Below, one piece after another: positions 36,022-46,140 of a DNA stretch of 64,000 bases (the first letter of the stretch is position 1; every line of letters starts with the position of its first letter). Source of the DNA: Gaetbulibacter_A sp043876815 (GTDB taxonomy: Bacteria > Bacteroidota > Bacteroidia > Flavobacteriales > Flavobacteriaceae); contig NZ_JBAWKA010000001.1 of assembly GCF_043876815.1 (NCBI RefSeq), positions 868,001 to 932,000 on the forward strand. The letters are read 5' to 3'. Position numbers and translations under genes: made by a program. The notes under the pieces are model-generated. The model saw nothing but the letters and a program-made list of their open reading frames with translations, was not told the origin of the DNA and did not search any database.

Positions 36022-37851
36022 CTACTCAAAACTCTGCATATCAACAAGCTTTTTATAAACGCCTTTTTTGGCAATGAGTTCATTGTGTTTACCGCGCTCG
36101 ACAATTTCGCCTTTATTTAAAACAACAATTTCATCTGCATTTTGAATGGTTGATAAACGGTGCGCTATAACGATGGATGTTCTATTTTTCATCATGTTTT
36201 CCAAGGCAATTTGAACCAAACGCTCACTTTCAGTATCCAATGCTGAGGTAGCTTCATCCAAAACCATGATCGGTGGGTTTTTTAGAACAGCTCTTGCGAT
36301 ACTCAGGCGTTGTTTCTGGCCTCCCGACAATTTATTGCCTGAATCTCCGATATTGGTCTCTATACCTTCTGGTAGTACCGATACAAATTCCATAGCATTA
36401 GCAATCTCAAGTGCCTTAATAATGTCACCTTCCGAAGCTTTGTCATTACCAAGTTTAAGGTTGTTAGAGATACTGTCATTGAATAAAATCGCATCCTGGG
36501 TTACAATACCAAGCTGTTGTCGTAAAGAGGCGGTGGTTAATTTTCTTATGTCAATACCATCAATTAAAATACTGCCTTCATTCACGTCATAAAATCGTGT
36601 TATTAGATTGGCGATAGTTGATTTTCCACTTCCGGATTGTCCAACCAAAGCCACTGTTTTTCCTTTGGGAATAGTCAGTGAAAAATCCTTTAAAACGTAT
36701 TCTTTTTCATATTTAAAGGATACATTTCTAAATTCAATTTCAGCATCGAAACTCAATTTTTCCTGTGCGTCAGGAAGGTCTTTTAGGGGGTTTGGTGTAT
36801 CGATGATTTCCTGAATACGTTCGGCGGCAGCATTACCCTGTTTAATATTATATAAACCTCTGGAGATAGCTTTGGCCGGAACCATAATATTATAGGCTAA
36901 TCCCATGTAAGCGATAAAGGAAGCACCATCCAGGGATTTATCGATCAATACTAATTGACCACCATACCAGAGTAAAATGGATATCACGATAATACCCAAA
37001 ACCTCGCTTATTGGTGATGCTAAATTTTGACGGTTCAATAATTTGTTTGAAAAGTGGTAAAATCGCCCTGAGGCATCTCTGAACTTGACGTCAAATTTTT
37101 CTTGAGCATTAAATCCTTTTATGATGCGGAGTCCGCTAAGTGTTTCTTCTAAAATAGATAGAATCGTACCTTGTTCTTTTTGAACCCGATCAGATTTTCG
37201 TTTTAAACTTTTTCCAATTCTGGAAATCACAATTCCTGAAAGTGGAATAAATATAAAGACGAATAAGGTGAGTTTCGCACTAATAATCAGCATGGCTATT
37301 AGTGTAAAAATTATAGCCAGTGGCTCTCGAGCAATGAGCTCCAATACGGGTAACATCGAATATTGCAAGGTTGAAACATCATTAGTTACACGTGCCATAA
37401 TGTCGCCTTTTTTCTGTTCTGAGAAATAGGATAAGGGTAACTCTACGGTTTTTTTATATACTGCGTTTCGTAAATCGCGTACCACACCATTCCTTAGAAA
37501 GACCATAAAATAATTGGCCAAATACCCAAAGATATTTTTTAAAAGGAACAAGGTTATTATTAATCCGATGACTAGCAGCAAGGCCTTTTGCGGATCGTCT
37601 TCAGCATATAAGTGAACCTGATAGGCCAAATAATCCTTATAGAAATCTTTTAAGTTGCTTAATCCGGTATAAACGGGTTTGGTTATAGAAGTAACTGCTT
37701 CCTTTTTCTGAAATAAAATATCCAGCATAGGAATAAGTGCCACGAAGGACAGGGCACCAAATAAAGCAAAAAACACATTAGAAATAATGTGTCCTAAGGC
37801 CAGTTTTTTATAAGGTTTGGCATACCTTAATATGTTTAGAAAATGATTCAT
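36022..37851 (-). CDS. ABC exporter, MsbA-like (fused permease and ATPase)
   Basis: A 609-residue half-transporter. Residues 1-330 form a six-helix membrane domain and residues 365-609 the ATPase. Walker A is GQSGSGKST (from Gly404), the signature is LSGGQKQR, Walker B is IMVLDEAT and the H-loop is IAHRLST. MsbA-type exporters flip lipid A core or other lipids, or export drugs; the substrate here is unknown. Its start codon overlaps the stop of the phosphohexomutase gene by one base, so the two are translationally coupled. Confidence 0.88.
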   Translation of the reverse strand: MNHFLNILRYAKPYKKLALGHIISNVFFALFGALSFVALIPMLDILFQKKEAVTSITKPVYTGLSNLKDFYKDYLAYQVHLYAEDDPQKALLLVIGLIITLFLLKNIFGYLANYFMVFLRNGVVRDLRNAVYKKTVELPLSYFSEQKKGDIMARVTNDVSTLQYSMLPVLELIAREPLAIIFTLIAMLIISAKLTLFVFIFIPLSGIVISRIGKSLKRKSDRVQKEQGTILSILEETLSGLRIIKGFNAQEKFDVKFRDASGRFYHFSNKLLNRQNLASPISEVLGIIVISILLWYGGQLVLIDKSLDGASFIAYMGLAYNIMVPAKAISRGLYNIKQGNAAAERIQEIIDTPNPLKDLPDAQEKLSFDAEIEFRNVSFKYEKEYVLKDFSLTIPKGKTVALVGQSGSGKSTIANLITRFYDVNEGSILIDGIDIRKLTTASLRQQLGIVTQDAILFNDSISNNLKLGNDKASEGDIIKALEIANAMEFVSVLPEGIETNIGDSGNKLSGGQKQRLSIARAVLKNPPIMVLDEATSALDTESERLVQIALENMMKNRTSIVIAHRLSTIQNADEIVVLNKGEIVERGKHNELIAKKGVYKKLVDMQSFE

Positions 37852-39581
37852 TAAATAAAGTTCATGTCTTTTAAAATGGCTTCGGCCTTTTTATCGAGTT
37901 CTACCTCGGTTGATTTAAAGTTTTCCGAACTGTCTAAAGTAGTATTAACACTTACGTAAAACTTAATTTTTGGTTCTGTTCCACTAGGGCGCAAAGCCAC
38001 CTGACTACCATCTGCGGTGTAATAAATAATCACATTCGATTTCGGTACCTCGATAGACGTTTCTTTTCCCGTTTCGGCATGCTTTGCAATTGATAACTGG
38101 TAATCTTCAATCTTCACCACTTTTGAACCGTTTATGGTTTTAACAGGATTTTCCCGAGCATCTACCATCATTTGTTCTATTTCTTCGGCCCCCTCAATAC
38201 CTTTTTTAGTTAAGGACACTAATTTTTCTTTATAGAAGCCATGTTTCGTATATAAAGTTACAAGTTCTTTAAAGAAGGAACTTCCTTCAGATTTTGTAAT
38301 TGCTGCGATCTCGCAAGCTAATAGGGTTGAGGTTACAGCATCTTTATCACGCACAAAATCGCCTACCATGTACCCAAAACTCTCTTCACCACCACCAATA
38401 AAATCCAATTGGGGATAATCTTTAATTAATTTGGCGATCCATTTAAACCCAGTTAATACTATTTTATTTTCAACGCCATAGGCATCCGCTAGTTGGTTCA
38501 GCATGGGTGTTGAGACAATAGTAGTCGCAATAAATTCTTTACCCTTAATTTTATTTTCTGATTTCCATTTTTTCAAAAGGAAGTCGGTCATCATTACCAT
38601 GGTTTGATTTCCGTTCAATAACTGAAGGTTACCATCCGTATTCCGCACGGCAACTCCCAAACGATCACAATCTGGATCAGTTCCTATAACGATATCAGCA
38701 CCTACTTTATCTGCCAGTTCTAATGCCATTTTAAGTGCCGCAGGTTCTTCAGGGTTTGGAGAAGCTACTGTTGGAAAATCACCGTCTGGAACTTTTTGTT
38801 CTTCAACAATATGCACATTTTTATAACCGGCGCGCTTTAACGTTTCGGGAACGGCCGTAATGGACGTGCCATGAAGCGATGTAAACACAATCGTTAAATC
38901 GTCTTTGGCGTTTTGAGTGGCACCAACACTGCCATTACTTACAGATGCTTCGATAAAAGCCTGATCTACGTCCTGCCCAATGTAATGGATAAGATCTTCA
39001 TTGGCTTCAAATTTTATGTTTGCGTAATCCGTTGAATTGATAACGTTTATGATCTCACCATCTTGTGGTGGTACCAATTGTCCGCCATCCTGCCAATACA
39101 CTTTATAACCGTTATATTCCGGCGGGTTATGTGATGCAGTAAGAACGATGCCACAATGACACTTCAGGTGCTTTACCGCGAAAGATAATTCCGGTGTTGG
39201 TCGCAGATCTTCAAATAAAAATACCTCAATGCCATTTGCCGAAAATACATCAGCCACCACTTTTGCAAGGATTTTACTGTTGTGTCGGCAGTCGTAAGCG
39301 ATCACAGCTTTAGGAGTTTCATTTGTAATAGCCTGATGCAAATAATCACTTAAGCCCTGCGTACTTCTGCCAAGTGTATATTTATTAATTCGGTTGGTTC
39401 CTACGCCCATAACTCCGCGCATACCACCGGTGCCAAATTCCAGATCCTTATAAAAACTTTCCTGAATGTCTTTAGGGTTTTTAGCAATGCTTTCTTTGAT
39501 GGTTTCTTGAGTTTCTTCATCAAAAGTTGGCGTTAACCAACTGTTTATACGATCTAAAATTTTTGGTTCAATGTGTATCAT
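37851..39581 (-). CDS. phosphoglucomutase / phosphomannomutase
   Basis: A 576-residue alpha-D-phosphohexomutase. The active serine is Ser150 in TASHNP; the metal loop is DPDCDR and the sugar-binding loop is GGEESFGY; the phosphate-binding loop near the C-terminus is RPSGTEPK. The length matches the PgmB-like long bacterial form. It links glucose-1-phosphate or mannose-1-phosphate to glycolysis and to sugar-nucleotide supply for the envelope. It overlaps the downstream ABC exporter gene by one base. Confidence 0.9.
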   Translation of the reverse strand: MIHIEPKILDRINSWLTPTFDEETQETIKESIAKNPKDIQESFYKDLEFGTGGMRGVMGVGTNRINKYTLGRSTQGLSDYLHQAITNETPKAVIAYDCRHNSKILAKVVADVFSANGIEVFLFEDLRPTPELSFAVKHLKCHCGIVLTASHNPPEYNGYKVYWQDGGQLVPPQDGEIINVINSTDYANIKFEANEDLIHYIGQDVDQAFIEASVSNGSVGATQNAKDDLTIVFTSLHGTSITAVPETLKRAGYKNVHIVEEQKVPDGDFPTVASPNPEEPAALKMALELADKVGADIVIGTDPDCDRLGVAVRNTDGNLQLLNGNQTMVMMTDFLLKKWKSENKIKGKEFIATTIVSTPMLNQLADAYGVENKIVLTGFKWIAKLIKDYPQLDFIGGGEESFGYMVGDFVRDKDAVTSTLLACEIAAITKSEGSSFFKELVTLYTKHGFYKEKLVSLTKKGIEGAEEIEQMMVDARENPVKTINGSKVVKIEDYQLSIAKHAETGKETSIEVPKSNVIIYYTADGSQVALRPSGTEPKIKFYVSVNTTLDSSENFKSTEVELDKKAEAILKDMNFI

Positions 39582-39687
39582 AATTTATTGGCAATAATTG
39601 TTAATTCAAAAATAAACAATTGGTCTCGAATAGCCTTCGCCATGTTAAATTTTTGAACGTATTTGATTAGATTTTCTACCGAATTCT

Positions 39688-40635
39688 TCAAAAGTTAAGT
39701 TCTTTCTGAATCAAATAGCGTTTTCTGTTCTCTTTGGTTCTAAGGATCAGTTCCCCTAAGAAGCCGGCAACAAAAAATTGGGTTCCGATAATCATGGTTA
39801 CCAGAGCAATGTAGAATGGTGGCCGCTGGGTGATTAGACGTCCTGCCGGATTTAAAAATAATTTATCGATTCCTAGATACAGAGAAAACCCTAGCCCAAC
39901 AATGAACATAAGGACACCCAAAGCGCCAAAAAGGTGCATGGGTCGCCGGGCAAAACGGGAAATAAACCAAATGGTAATAAGGTCTAGAAAACCATAGATA
40001 AAACGATTTATCCCAAATTTTGTTACCCCGTATTTCCGTGCCTGATGTTGCACCACTTTTTCTCCAATATTGGTGAAACCGGCATTTTTAGTGAGCACAG
40101 GAATATAGCGATGCATTTCGCCATGAACATCAATAGTTTTTACAACGTCGCTTCTGTAAGCTTTCAGGCCACAATTAAAATCATGTAAATGCACACCCGA
40201 AGTTTTTCTTGCAGCCCAATTGAATAGTTTAGATGGTAGGTTTTTGGTCAGCACTGCGTCATAACGGACCTTTTTCCAACCGGAAACCAAATCGTAGTTT
40301 TCCTTAGTGATCATGTTGAACAGTTCAGGAATTTCGTTTGGATTATCTTGTAAATCGGCATCCATTGTAATTACAACGTCGCCCTTGGCTTTTTCAAAAC
40401 CGGCGTGTAATGCCTGCGATTTACCAAAATTTTTTGTGAATCGAATGCCTTTTACAGCTTTGTTTTTTGATACTAATTTTGAAATGATTTCCCAGGAACT
40501 GTCGGTACTTCCGTCGTCAATAAATATAATTTCGTAGGTTAGATAATGTGCTTTCATAACGTCTTCGATCCAGTCATGTAACTCGATTAAAGATTCTTCT
40601 TCGTTAAGTAGTGGTATGACTACTGAAATATTCAT
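39688..40635 (-). CDS. GT2 family glycosyltransferase with C-terminal membrane helices
   Basis: A 315-residue inverting glycosyltransferase. The N-terminal GT-A domain (about 1-215) begins NISVVIPLLNEEESL and has the FIDDGSTD and DADLQD (DxD) motifs. Two transmembrane segments follow (about 230-250 and 270-290). This matches the DPM1/GtrB-like, polyprenyl-phosphate glycosyl transferase type that makes lipid-linked sugars. It sits just upstream of the phosphohexomutase on the same strand after a gap of 106 bp. Confidence 0.88.
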   Translation of the reverse strand: MNISVVIPLLNEEESLIELHDWIEDVMKAHYLTYEIIFIDDGSTDSSWEIISKLVSKNKAVKGIRFTKNFGKSQALHAGFEKAKGDVVITMDADLQDNPNEIPELFNMITKENYDLVSGWKKVRYDAVLTKNLPSKLFNWAARKTSGVHLHDFNCGLKAYRSDVVKTIDVHGEMHRYIPVLTKNAGFTNIGEKVVQHQARKYGVTKFGINRFIYGFLDLITIWFISRFARRPMHLFGALGVLMFIVGLGFSLYLGIDKLFLNPAGRLITQRPPFYIALVTMIIGTQFFVAGFLGELILRTKENRKRYLIQKELNF

Positions 40636-40680
40636 TGACTTTGGAATTTAAACGTTACCGCATTCAAAAATAAGGAATTA

Positions 40681-41211
40681 TTAATTCTGTGGCGGATTTT
40701 TCTTAAAGGTTGCGGCAACAAGCAAACCAATAATACTTAAAGGAATGATGTACGTGATAATCAGGGTTTGAATCGCATTTCCGAGAGAAAATAAATTTTC
40801 AGACTCTAAATTAGTTCTTGTTTCAGTCAATTTTTCAGGACTCGTACCAATGCTTTTTAGAACTTCAATGTTTTTGTCGATCGACATTTTCTTTAAATAA
40901 TTGGAGGCATCGGCGTCTACGTAATTAAAAAGGATAAAAGTCACCAATGTGAACATGGTTATGCCAACAAGAACGGCAATAAAATAGGAAGCGAAACTAT
41001 GTCTAAACGTTAAATACCCACCTGTTGATATTTTAATTTTAATAAGAGATACAAATCCTGCAAGTAGACATAACGCGTATATAATGAGGCCAAACCATGG
41101 TTTTAAGAATAAATCCAGATTTTTGGTAAATGCCAAAATTGCCATGACACTTAAAATAGCTCCTAAATATAAGCCGTACGTGCTGGCTACTTTTTTTAAT
41201 GATTTATCCAT
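40681..41211 (-). CDS. DUF4199-type membrane protein
   Basis: A 176-residue protein with about four membrane segments: residues 10-28, 36-57, 75-97 and 145-165. A short helical soluble loop lies between helices 3 and 4. This is the layout of the DUF4199 family found widely in Bacteroidetes, of unknown function. It lies 45 bp upstream of the glycosyltransferase gene and may be co-transcribed with it. Confidence 0.75.
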   Translation of the reverse strand: MDKSLKKVASTYGLYLGAILSVMAILAFTKNLDLFLKPWFGLIIYALCLLAGFVSLIKIKISTGGYLTFRHSFASYFIAVLVGITMFTLVTFILFNYVDADASNYLKKMSIDKNIEVLKSIGTSPEKLTETRTNLESENLFSLGNAIQTLIITYIIPLSIIGLLVAATFKKNPPQN

Positions 41212-41299
41212 AATTTTAGACCTTACAATCTCATTTGTTTTGTGGGTAAAGATACCAAATTGAAGTATTTAATCAGTTAAATAAAAAATATAAAAAAAG

Positions 41300-41330
41300 A
41301 TTGTTCATTTGTAAAAAATACTTAAATTTG
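41300..41330 (+). promoter_or_regulatory. Bacteroidetes-type promoter of rpmE
   Basis: ATTG at 41300-41303, a 19-bp spacer and TAAATTTG at 41323-41330 match the consensus TTTG-N19-TAnnTTTG. The rpmE start codon is at 41366, giving a leader of about 30 nt. Confidence 0.7.
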
Positions 41331-41365
41331 CACCTCTAAAAAAGCACGCATAAAATTTTTAAGTG

Positions 41366-41617
41366 ATGAAAAAAGGAATACATCCGGATAATTATAGAGT
41401 AGTAGCGTTTAAAGATATGTCGAATGACGATATCTTCTTAACCAAGTCTACTGCGGTAACGAACGAAACTATTGAAGTTGATGGCGAAGAATACCCACTT
41501 GTTAAGATGGAGATTTCTAGAACGTCACATCCATACTACACTGGGAAATCTAAATTGGTAGATTCTGCCGGACGTATTGATAAATTCAAAAATAAATACG
41601 CAAAATTCAAAAAATAA
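41366..41617 (+). CDS. rpmE2: 50S ribosomal protein L31, type B
   Basis: An 83-residue type B L31 protein (MKKGIHPDNYRVV and a TSHPYYTGKSK segment). It lacks the zinc-binding cysteines of type A L31, which is typical of the B form. A GTG three bases upstream is in frame, but the ATG at 41366 is the usual start. It is a single gene with its own promoter and a strong terminator. Confidence 0.95.
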   Translation: MKKGIHPDNYRVVAFKDMSNDDIFLTKSTAVTNETIEVDGEEYPLVKMEISRTSHPYYTGKSKLVDSAGRIDKFKNKYAKFKK

Positions 41618-41638
41618 TTTGAATACAGCATTATATAG

Positions 41639-41667
41639 AAGCCTTTCAGAAATGAAAGGCTTTTTTA
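41639..41667 (+). terminator. terminator of rpmE
   Basis: AAGCCTTTCA (41639-41648) and TGAAAGGCTT (41653-41662) form a perfect 10-bp stem around a GAAA loop, followed by a T-run. Confidence 0.92.
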
Positions 41668-41762
41668 TTTTAATCAATTCGTCTATTTTTGTTGGTAACC
41701 GGAATTTAAATCGGGTTATTTTTAATATACCCTAAGTTTAAATTGTTATCTTTAAAAAACAC

Positions 41763-42938
41763 ATGAACTACATCCTATTTGACGGTCCTTTTCGCGATAA
41801 TCTTTTACCATTTACATACACGCGCCCTTTAGCGGATATTCGTGTTGGTATTTTGACTCTTCGGGAAAAATGGGAACTTTTTTTAAAAACTAAGACCTCT
41901 TCACTCACAGAGCATTATTTATCAGAAAAATTTCCACTGGTAACTGGCGAAACCAATGTTATGATCCATTCGGCTTTTGGTCCAAATACGCCACTAATAA
42001 AGAGGGTTAAAGCACTTAAGAAAGGGCAGGCGATTATGAGTGGTGATCAGGTTGTGGCTTATGTAACTGAAAATCCTAAAAAACGTTTCGAAGTTTCAAA
42101 TTATGATGTGGTCGAATTCAAGGAGCCCTTATTAAAAATTGATAACACCTGGGATATATTTGTAAAAAATGGTGTAGCCATAAAGGAAGACTTTGATTTA
42201 TTAACTAAAGGCAAGACTTCCGAACCTATCCCTGAGAGTAATAATATTATTGGAGCTGAAAATATTTTTATTGAACCCGGTGCTAAATTAGAGTTTACGA
42301 CTATTAATGCCAGCACAGGGCCGGTTTATATAGGTAAAGGGGCCGAGATTATGGAGGGATCCATTATTCGTGGACCATTGGCTCTATGCGAACATGCGAC
42401 ACTGAAACTGGGATCAAAAATTTACGGACCTACAACCATTGGTCCGCATAGTAAAGTAGGGGGAGAGGTAAACAATTGCGTGCTTTTTGGCTATTCCAAT
42501 AAAGGCCATGATGGATTTTTGGGGAATTCGGTTATTGGTGAATGGTGCAATTTAGGCGCTGATACCAATACATCCAATCTTAAAAACAATTATGCTCCTG
42601 TGCGTTTGTGGGATTATAAAACCCAGAGTTTTGCAAAAACAGGTCTTCAATTTTGCGGCTTGATGATGGGCGACCATAGTAAATGTGGTATCAATACCAT
42701 GTTTAATACGGGTACCGTTGTTGGTGTGAGTTCTAATATTTACGGTAGTGGTTTTCCTCGAAATTTTGTGCCAAGCTTTAGTTGGGGAGGAAGCAGTGGG
42801 TTTACCACCTATCTTACTAAAAAAGCCTTTGAAGTGTGCCAGGTGGTCATGGCGCGACGAAATGTTGAGTTTACAGATCAGGATCGTGCCATACTTAATC
42901 ATATTTTTGAAGTCACTTCGGAATATCGCCGCGGATAG
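41763..42938 (+). CDS. GlmU-like sugar nucleotidyltransferase family protein
   Basis: A 391-residue protein with a divergent N-terminal nucleotidyltransferase-like part (about 1-160) and a left-handed beta-helix of hexapeptide repeats (about 190-340, for example IGKGAEIMEGSIIRGPL and IGPHSKVGGEV). The N-terminus starts ILFDGPFRDNLLPFTYTRPLADIR, which differs from the GxGTR motif of classical GlmU. It is a Bacteroidetes-wide 'putative sugar nucleotidyltransferase' of unknown substrate. It has no coupled neighbours on its strand. Confidence 0.78.
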   Translation: MNYILFDGPFRDNLLPFTYTRPLADIRVGILTLREKWELFLKTKTSSLTEHYLSEKFPLVTGETNVMIHSAFGPNTPLIKRVKALKKGQAIMSGDQVVAYVTENPKKRFEVSNYDVVEFKEPLLKIDNTWDIFVKNGVAIKEDFDLLTKGKTSEPIPESNNIIGAENIFIEPGAKLEFTTINASTGPVYIGKGAEIMEGSIIRGPLALCEHATLKLGSKIYGPTTIGPHSKVGGEVNNCVLFGYSNKGHDGFLGNSVIGEWCNLGADTNTSNLKNNYAPVRLWDYKTQSFAKTGLQFCGLMMGDHSKCGINTMFNTGTVVGVSSNIYGSGFPRNFVPSFSWGGSSGFTTYLTKKAFEVCQVVMARRNVEFTDQDRAILNHIFEVTSEYRRG

Positions 42939-42985
42939 ATATATTTTATTACATACGAGACAATCGTAATGTCATATTCTAAAGA

Positions 42986-44605
42986 TTACTCCTTGTAAAC
43001 TTGGCGCAAATCTAAAAGGTTTATTGGATTGATGCCCAGACCTTTTACTTTTTTTTGTGTAAAACGAAGTACTTCATCATAGAACAAAGGAATCATAATG
43101 GCGTTTTGCATGGCAATAGAATCAATTTTGGTATACAGTAATTTTCGTTTCTGAATATCGTTAATGAGAAACGCCTTGTTATAGAGGCTATCAACCTCTT
43201 TATTTCTAAAATGGAAGTAATTTGAACCATCCGGTGTAAAGTTTTTACTATAAAAGATGGATAAGTAGTTTTCGGCATCTAAATAATCGGCTACCCAGGA
43301 GCTTCTGAACAAATCAATTTTTCCATTTGAACGGGCAGAGCGCAATGTTGATTCCGGCATAACGTTAACATTAATAGTGAGCCCAGCCTTTTCCAGTTCG
43401 CGCTGAATGAATTCACAAAAACTTAAATAATTACTGGAGGTCTGAAGTGTAATTTCAGGATTTTCTATCCCTGTCTCTTCTTTAAATTGTTTTACCAGTG
43501 CTTTTGCTTTTTCCGGCTGATACGTGTAACCAATTGAGCCACTGTGGCCGGGAAGCCCTTTTGGAATAAATCCGCCTGTCGCGGGAATTCCTACGCCATT
43601 TCGCAAATAAATCATCATTTTTTTCCGGTCGAAGCCATAATTTATTGCCTGACGAATAAGTTTCGACTGAATTTCAGGGGTTTTTGATTCCAGATAAAAC
43701 CCAAGGTATTCCGAGTTTAGATATGGACCGCGGGTCATGTTCACTGTTTTAGCATATCGTGGCCTCAAACGACCATCAGCAGATAAAAGTTCATCTTTGT
43801 ACGAGGCATCCAAACCGGAGATGTAATCAATATTACCTTGTGCAAATTGTAAAAATTCACTTTGTTTATCCGGTAAAAAAGTGAGCGCTACAGCCTCTAG
43901 GTAAGGTAATTGCCGACCTTGATTATCCTTTTCAAAATAAAGTTCATTTCGTCTAAGAACCAACTTTATATTCTCTTCCCATCGTTTAAATTTAAAAGGA
44001 CCGGTACCTATTGGATGCGACCGAAATTCATCGCCATAATAATGTACAATTTCCTTCGGTACGACGGAGCAATACTTCATGGAGAGTAAACCCAGAAAGG
44101 CGGGAAAAGGTTGATTTAATTTAATTTGAAATGTGCTGTCATTTAAAGCTTTAAAATCATCCACCTTGTTTAATACCCAGCTTCCCGGGGCAGCCAGTTT
44201 TTTATCTCTTAATCGGTTGAAGCTAAAGGTGAAGTCCTGTGCTGTGACCACGCGCGTTGAATCAGACCCGAACAAGGGATGTTTGTGAAAATATATAGCA
44301 TCACGCAAAGTGAAGGTATACACCAGGCCATTTTCTGAAATCGTCCAATCCTTTGCGATAGAAGGCAGAATATTTAATTGGTCGTCCAATTGAACCAATC
44401 CGTTAAACAACTGATTGCATATTGAATTATCTTGTAATGTTCTAGAAAACGCAGGGTCTAAGGTATTTATATTGGCAAATTCATTATAGCGAAAAACAAG
44501 ATTTTCGCGTTCGTTGTTTACATCTTTTGAACACGAATAACACAAGGCCAATACGCAAGTCAGAGTTAATATCTTGAGTATTAGTTTTGTAATCTGTTTT
44601 ATCAT
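42986..44605 (-). CDS. ABC transporter substrate-binding lipoprotein (peptide/dipeptide class)
   Basis: A 539-residue solute-binding protein of the SBP family 5 fold, with a lipoprotein signal (lipobox ending CYSC, Cys25). Family motifs include the ANINTLDPAF start of the binding domain, the DAIYFHKHP segment and the GTGPFKFKRW segment. Family members bind oligopeptides or related molecules for an ABC importer. No permease or ATPase gene lies next to it, so it is an orphan binding protein here. It is divergent from mtaB. Confidence 0.87.
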   Translation of the reverse strand: MIKQITKLILKILTLTCVLALCYSCSKDVNNERENLVFRYNEFANINTLDPAFSRTLQDNSICNQLFNGLVQLDDQLNILPSIAKDWTISENGLVYTFTLRDAIYFHKHPLFGSDSTRVVTAQDFTFSFNRLRDKKLAAPGSWVLNKVDDFKALNDSTFQIKLNQPFPAFLGLLSMKYCSVVPKEIVHYYGDEFRSHPIGTGPFKFKRWEENIKLVLRRNELYFEKDNQGRQLPYLEAVALTFLPDKQSEFLQFAQGNIDYISGLDASYKDELLSADGRLRPRYAKTVNMTRGPYLNSEYLGFYLESKTPEIQSKLIRQAINYGFDRKKMMIYLRNGVGIPATGGFIPKGLPGHSGSIGYTYQPEKAKALVKQFKEETGIENPEITLQTSSNYLSFCEFIQRELEKAGLTINVNVMPESTLRSARSNGKIDLFRSSWVADYLDAENYLSIFYSKNFTPDGSNYFHFRNKEVDSLYNKAFLINDIQKRKLLYTKIDSIAMQNAIMIPLFYDEVLRFTQKKVKGLGINPINLLDLRQVYKE

Positions 44606-44627
44606 ATCATTTATAATCGTAAATTTG
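44597..44627 (+). promoter_or_regulatory. candidate promoter of mtaB
   Basis: TTTT at 44597-44600, a 19-bp spacer and TAAATTTG at 44620-44627 approximate the Bacteroidetes consensus. The gene starts 69 bp further on. The -33 element is weak. Confidence 0.5.
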
Positions 44628-44696
44628 CAGCCCTAATAAAGAAAGGTAAATATAACTGTAAATACATCCTGATACAAGCTCAGGAAATAAAATTAA

Positions 44697-46028
44697 ATGA
44701 GTAAAAAAGTTGCGTTTTATACTTTAGGCTGTAAACTAAATTTTTCAGAGACTTCTACAATTGCAAGAAGTTTTAAGGATGAAGGGTTTGAAAGGGTTGA
44801 TTTTTCTGAAAAGGCAGATATTTATGTGATCAATACTTGCTCGGTGACTGAAAATGCAGATAAGCGGTTTAAAACTATTGTAAAACAAGCACAGAAGCAT
44901 AATGAAGAAGCTTTTGTAGCAGCCGTAGGTTGTTATGCCCAATTGAAACCTCAGGAATTAGCAGATGTTCATGGTGTTGATCTGGTATTGGGTGCTACTG
45001 AAAAATTTAAAATTACCGACTATTTGAATGATCTTACCAAAAATGATTTTGGTGAGGTTCATTCCTGTGATATTGATGATGCTGATTTTTATGTAGGATC
45101 TTATTCCATAGGAGATAGAACACGGGCCTTTTTGAAGGTTCAAGATGGTTGTGATTATAAATGTACATACTGTACAATTCCTCTGGCTCGGGGTATTTCG
45201 CGAAGTGATACAATGGAAAACGTGTTGCAAAATGCCCGAGAAATCTCTGAACGGGACATAAAAGAAATTGTATTAACTGGCGTTAATATTGGGGACTATG
45301 GAAAAGGAGAATTCGGAAATAAAAAACATGAGCACACCTTTTTGGATCTGGTAACCGAGTTGGATAAAGTTGAAGGCATAGAGCGTTTGAGAATCTCGTC
45401 GATCGAACCCAACTTACTTAAAAATGAAACTATAGAGTTGGTGGCTAATTCCAGAGCATTTGTGCCACACTTTCATATACCTTTACAGTCTGGTAGTAAT
45501 GCTTTACTCAAAAAAATGAAAAGGCGCTACATGCGGGAATTGTATCAAGATCGTGTCGCTAAAATCAAGTCGGTGATGCCACATGCCTGTATTGGTGTAG
45601 ACGTTATTGTTGGGTTTCCGGGTGAGACAGAAGATCATTTCCTGGAAACCTATAATTTTTTAAATGAATTAGATATTTCCTATTTACACGTATTTACCTA
45701 TTCCGAGCGGGATAATACGGAAGCTGCTAAAATGGAAGGTGTTGTTCCTAAATCAGTACGCCACAAACGCAGTAAAATGCTCCGTGGTCTATCGGCAAAA
45801 AAGCGTCGTGCGTTTTATGAAGGTCAAATAGGAGATATGTTTACAGTATTATTCGAGGGTGAAAATAAACAAGGCTATATTCACGGATTTACTGAAAACT
45901 ATGTAAAGGTCAAAGCACCTTGGAATCCAGAACTGGTGAATACCCTACAGGATGTAAAACTCACAGAAATAGATCCGGATGGTTTGGTGCGATTCGAATT
46001 TGTTTCAAAACTGCAATTATCTAGCTAA
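44697..46028 (+). CDS. mtaB: tRNA (N6-L-threonylcarbamoyladenosine-C2)-methylthiotransferase MtaB
   Basis: A 443-residue radical-SAM methylthiotransferase that adds a methylthio group to t6A37 in tRNA. The N-terminal UPF0004 domain has conserved cysteines (LGCKLN, NTCSVTENAD, GCYAQ). The radical-SAM cluster motif is Cys152-x3-Cys156-x2-Cys159. The last 65 residues match a TRAM RNA-binding domain. The start (MSKKVAFYTLGCKLN) matches MtaB rather than MiaB or RimO. It is a single gene. Confidence 0.92.
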   Translation: MSKKVAFYTLGCKLNFSETSTIARSFKDEGFERVDFSEKADIYVINTCSVTENADKRFKTIVKQAQKHNEEAFVAAVGCYAQLKPQELADVHGVDLVLGATEKFKITDYLNDLTKNDFGEVHSCDIDDADFYVGSYSIGDRTRAFLKVQDGCDYKCTYCTIPLARGISRSDTMENVLQNAREISERDIKEIVLTGVNIGDYGKGEFGNKKHEHTFLDLVTELDKVEGIERLRISSIEPNLLKNETIELVANSRAFVPHFHIPLQSGSNALLKKMKRRYMRELYQDRVAKIKSVMPHACIGVDVIVGFPGETEDHFLETYNFLNELDISYLHVFTYSERDNTEAAKMEGVVPKSVRHKRSKMLRGLSAKKRRAFYEGQIGDMFTVLFEGENKQGYIHGFTENYVKVKAPWNPELVNTLQDVKLTEIDPDGLVRFEFVSKLQLSS

Positions 46029-46140
46029 TTTGTTGATCATATAGAATATTTAATGAAAGCCATGTACAAAATTAAGCATTTTACATTTTAACCAAAAAGT
46101 AAATGCCTTTAATCACAATTGACTTAAAACCACTCTCAAA

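Noticed and set aside
41311..41330. TTTG at 41309-41312 with TAAATTTG at 41323 as the rpmE promoter
   Set aside because: The spacing would be about 10 bp, too short; ATTG at 41300 gives the correct 19 bp.
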